NCBI RefSeq assembly: GCF_014642405.1
Contig: NZ_BMIN01000007.1
Location: 62,001-126,000 of the forward strand
Direction of reading: 5' to 3'
Length of the DNA: 64,000 nucleotides
Source: Pontibacillus salipaludis
GTDB taxonomy: Bacteria; Bacillota; Bacilli; Bacillales; BH030062
In this document: in pieces, positions 62,812 to 64,000 of the stretch
Position numbering within the stretch: position 1 is the stretch's first letter
Layout of the letters: each line of letters opens with the position of its first letter
The notes under the pieces: model-generated
The model's database searches: none
Told to the model about the DNA's origin: nothing
The model's input: the letters and a program-made list of their open reading frames with translations, nothing else
Program-made: the position numbers and the translations under genes

Positions 62812-63936
62812 ATGAGACGCTATCAGGTAGAAACAGAATTTGCACAGACGGGTAACCGCAGTGAGAGTACAACAGGAACGGTTAATCCTCCATTATATTT
62901 GTCAACGGCTTACCGTCATGCCGGTGTCGGTCAATCAACTGGATATGATTATGTTCGTACAGGAAACCCGACTCGTAATCTATTAGAGGATAAAATCGCT
63001 CAGCTTGAAAGCGGGCGTGAAGGATTCGCTTTCAGCTCAGGCATGGCTGCAATCCAAGCTGTCTTTTCAACCTATGAACCAGGTGATCACTTCATCGTAA
63101 CTCAAGATGTGTACGGTGGTTCTTATCGTTTATTCGAAACACACTTTAAGAAGTTTGGACTTTCTTTCTCTTATGTGAGCGGGAGTAGCAAAGAAGAATT
63201 TGAAGCCTGTATCAACTCGAATACAAAAGGCTTCTTTATTGAGACACCAACCAATCCCCTTATGCATCAAGTAGATATAGAAGAAATGTCTGAGGTTGCT
63301 AGGAAGCACGAGCTTCACCTCATTGTAGATAACACATTCTATACACCCTATATCCAGCGACCAATTGAACTGGGGGCCGACCTTGTCATTCATAGCGCGA
63401 CCAAATATATCGGTGGTCATAATGATGTTTTGGCGGGACTTGTAGTCGCTAAAGATGAAGACATTTGCACTTCTCTTCGTCTTGAACAAAATGGTTCCGG
63501 AGCTGTTTTATCTCCATTCGATAGCTGGCTTCTCATGCGCGGGCTGAAGACACTTCCCCTTCGAATGAAACAGCATGAGCAAAATGCGAAAGAACTCGCC
63601 TCATTTCTATCGGATCATCCGCTTATTCAAGATGTGCTTTACCCAGGGCGAGGTGGTATGATTTCCTTCCGTGTTACTGAAGAAGCATTAGCTCCTAAGC
63701 TACTAGAATATTTTGAGCTTGTAACATTTGCTGAGAGTCTTGGTGGCGTTGAGACCTTCATTACCTATCCAGCTACACAAACACATGCAGACATACCAGA
63801 AGAAGTTCGTTCAAGTTACGGAGTCTGCAACCGATTGCTACGTCTTTCTGTAGGAATTGAAGCGATCGAAGATCTAACAGCTGACTTCCAACACGCTCTT
63901 GAAAAAGCAAACCAAAGCCTAACTACAACAAACTAA
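62812..63936 (+). CDS. metI: Cystathionine gamma-synthase / O-acetylhomoserine thiolyase
   Basis: This encodes 374 residues of the Cys/Met PLP family. YDYVRTGNPTRNLLEDKIAQLE (about 45-66) and the PLP lysine Lys198 in HSATKYIGGHNDV are diagnostic. Its S-box and length fit Bacillus MetI, which makes cystathionine or homocysteine; metC usually follows and would lie outside this window. CTAAAGGAG precedes the ATG. Confidence 0.9.
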   Translation: MRRYQVETEFAQTGNRSESTTGTVNPPLYLSTAYRHAGVGQSTGYDYVRTGNPTRNLLEDKIAQLESGREGFAFSSGMAAIQAVFSTYEPGDHFIVTQDVYGGSYRLFETHFKKFGLSFSYVSGSSKEEFEACINSNTKGFFIETPTNPLMHQVDIEEMSEVARKHELHLIVDNTFYTPYIQRPIELGADLVIHSATKYIGGHNDVLAGLVVAKDEDICTSLRLEQNGSGAVLSPFDSWLLMRGLKTLPLRMKQHEQNAKELASFLSDHPLIQDVLYPGRGGMISFRVTEEALAPKLLEYFELVTFAESLGGVETFITYPATQTHADIPEEVRSSYGVCNRLLRLSVGIEAIEDLTADFQHALEKANQSLTTTN

Positions 63937-63945
63937 CCAAAAAAA

Positions 63946-63999
63946 ACGTGCCAGACCCACGTCATCACTTTAAAAGAATGACGCGTGTCTGGCACCCTC
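63946..63999. repeat. GTGTCTGGCAC repeat, fold-back form, at window end
   Basis: GTGCCAGACCCACGTCAT and ATGACGCGTGTCTGGCAC pair with two mismatches, preceded by seven A. It resembles a terminator placed right after metI; the window ends here. Confidence 0.85.
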
Positions 64000-64000
64000 T

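Overview
This window reads as the chromosome of a spore-forming, low-to-moderate G+C Firmicute of the family Bacillaceae, probably a salt-tolerant or marine genus near Halobacillus, Pontibacillus or Virgibacillus. That placement is inferred from the gene families (SleB/CwlJ-type hydrolase, DUF2642, DUF1002, YfmL-type helicase, YugJ-type dehydrogenase), strong AGGAGG ribosome sites, frequent TTG/GTG starts, acidic proteins, and a regulatory repertoire of T-box, S-box, two TPP, guanine and c-di-GMP-I riboswitches plus a Fur box. No rRNA, tRNA, CRISPR array, prophage or insertion sequence was seen.

Layout. 1-8.7 kb: a haloperoxidase/PAP2 protein, a secreted DUF1002 protein, an MFS exporter converging with an AraC-cupin-serine hydrolase operon, and a self-regulated ArsR-like/MFS pair. 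8.7-13.8 kb: a ferric-siderophore ABC importer diverging from a ferredoxin/flavodoxin-type reductase, with one perfect Fur box between them. 13.8-20.4 kb: tandem repeats, two Nudix enzymes, small membrane proteins, a DUF2975/XRE pair, an M14 peptidase and a LysM-SleB hydrolase. 20.4-28.2 kb: a TetR/MFS pair with duplicated operators, a secreted nuclease and a guanine-riboswitch-controlled surface nucleosidase, an acetate transporter, a SET-domain protein, and several copies of a fold-back repeat. 28.2-33 kb: assorted single genes and a DEAD-box helicase. 33-44.6 kb: the ilvE-(ilvD remnant)-T-box-ilvBNC-leuABCD-ilvA operon. 44.8-49.2 kb: thiamine salvage (thiW facing tenA-thiD-thiM-thiE), each side with its own TPP riboswitch. 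49.2-55.9 kb: a sigma-D-type chemoreceptor gene, a c-di-GMP riboswitch above two tiny reading frames, an alcohol dehydrogenase, a LysR/oxidoreductase pair and a DUF819 remnant. 56-64 kb: an oligopeptide ABC importer, a gamma-glutamyl hydrolase, and an S-box-controlled metI.

The most interesting material lies between the genes. (1) A dispersed fold-back element occurs six times (two inverted pairs and two singles); its outer arms differ in sequence between copies but remain complementary within five of them, as expected for selected RNA or DNA structure. (2) A c-di-GMP-I riboswitch with a terminator precedes only a 21-codon and a 35-codon frame. (3) A guanine-type riboswitch sits between a lipoprotein nuclease and a lipoprotein nucleosidase, suggesting feedback on extracellular nucleic-acid scavenging. 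(4) ilvD in the branched-chain operon is reduced to about 400 bp of fused fragments. (5) Three intergenic regions each carry their own degenerate short phrase, and a GTGTCTGGCAC repeat recurs at six places, once inside the leu operon and once inside the metI leader.

Start codons were chosen by ribosome-site position, so several genes are shorter than the longest possible reading frame. All family assignments are from sequence recognition alone; no database search was run.
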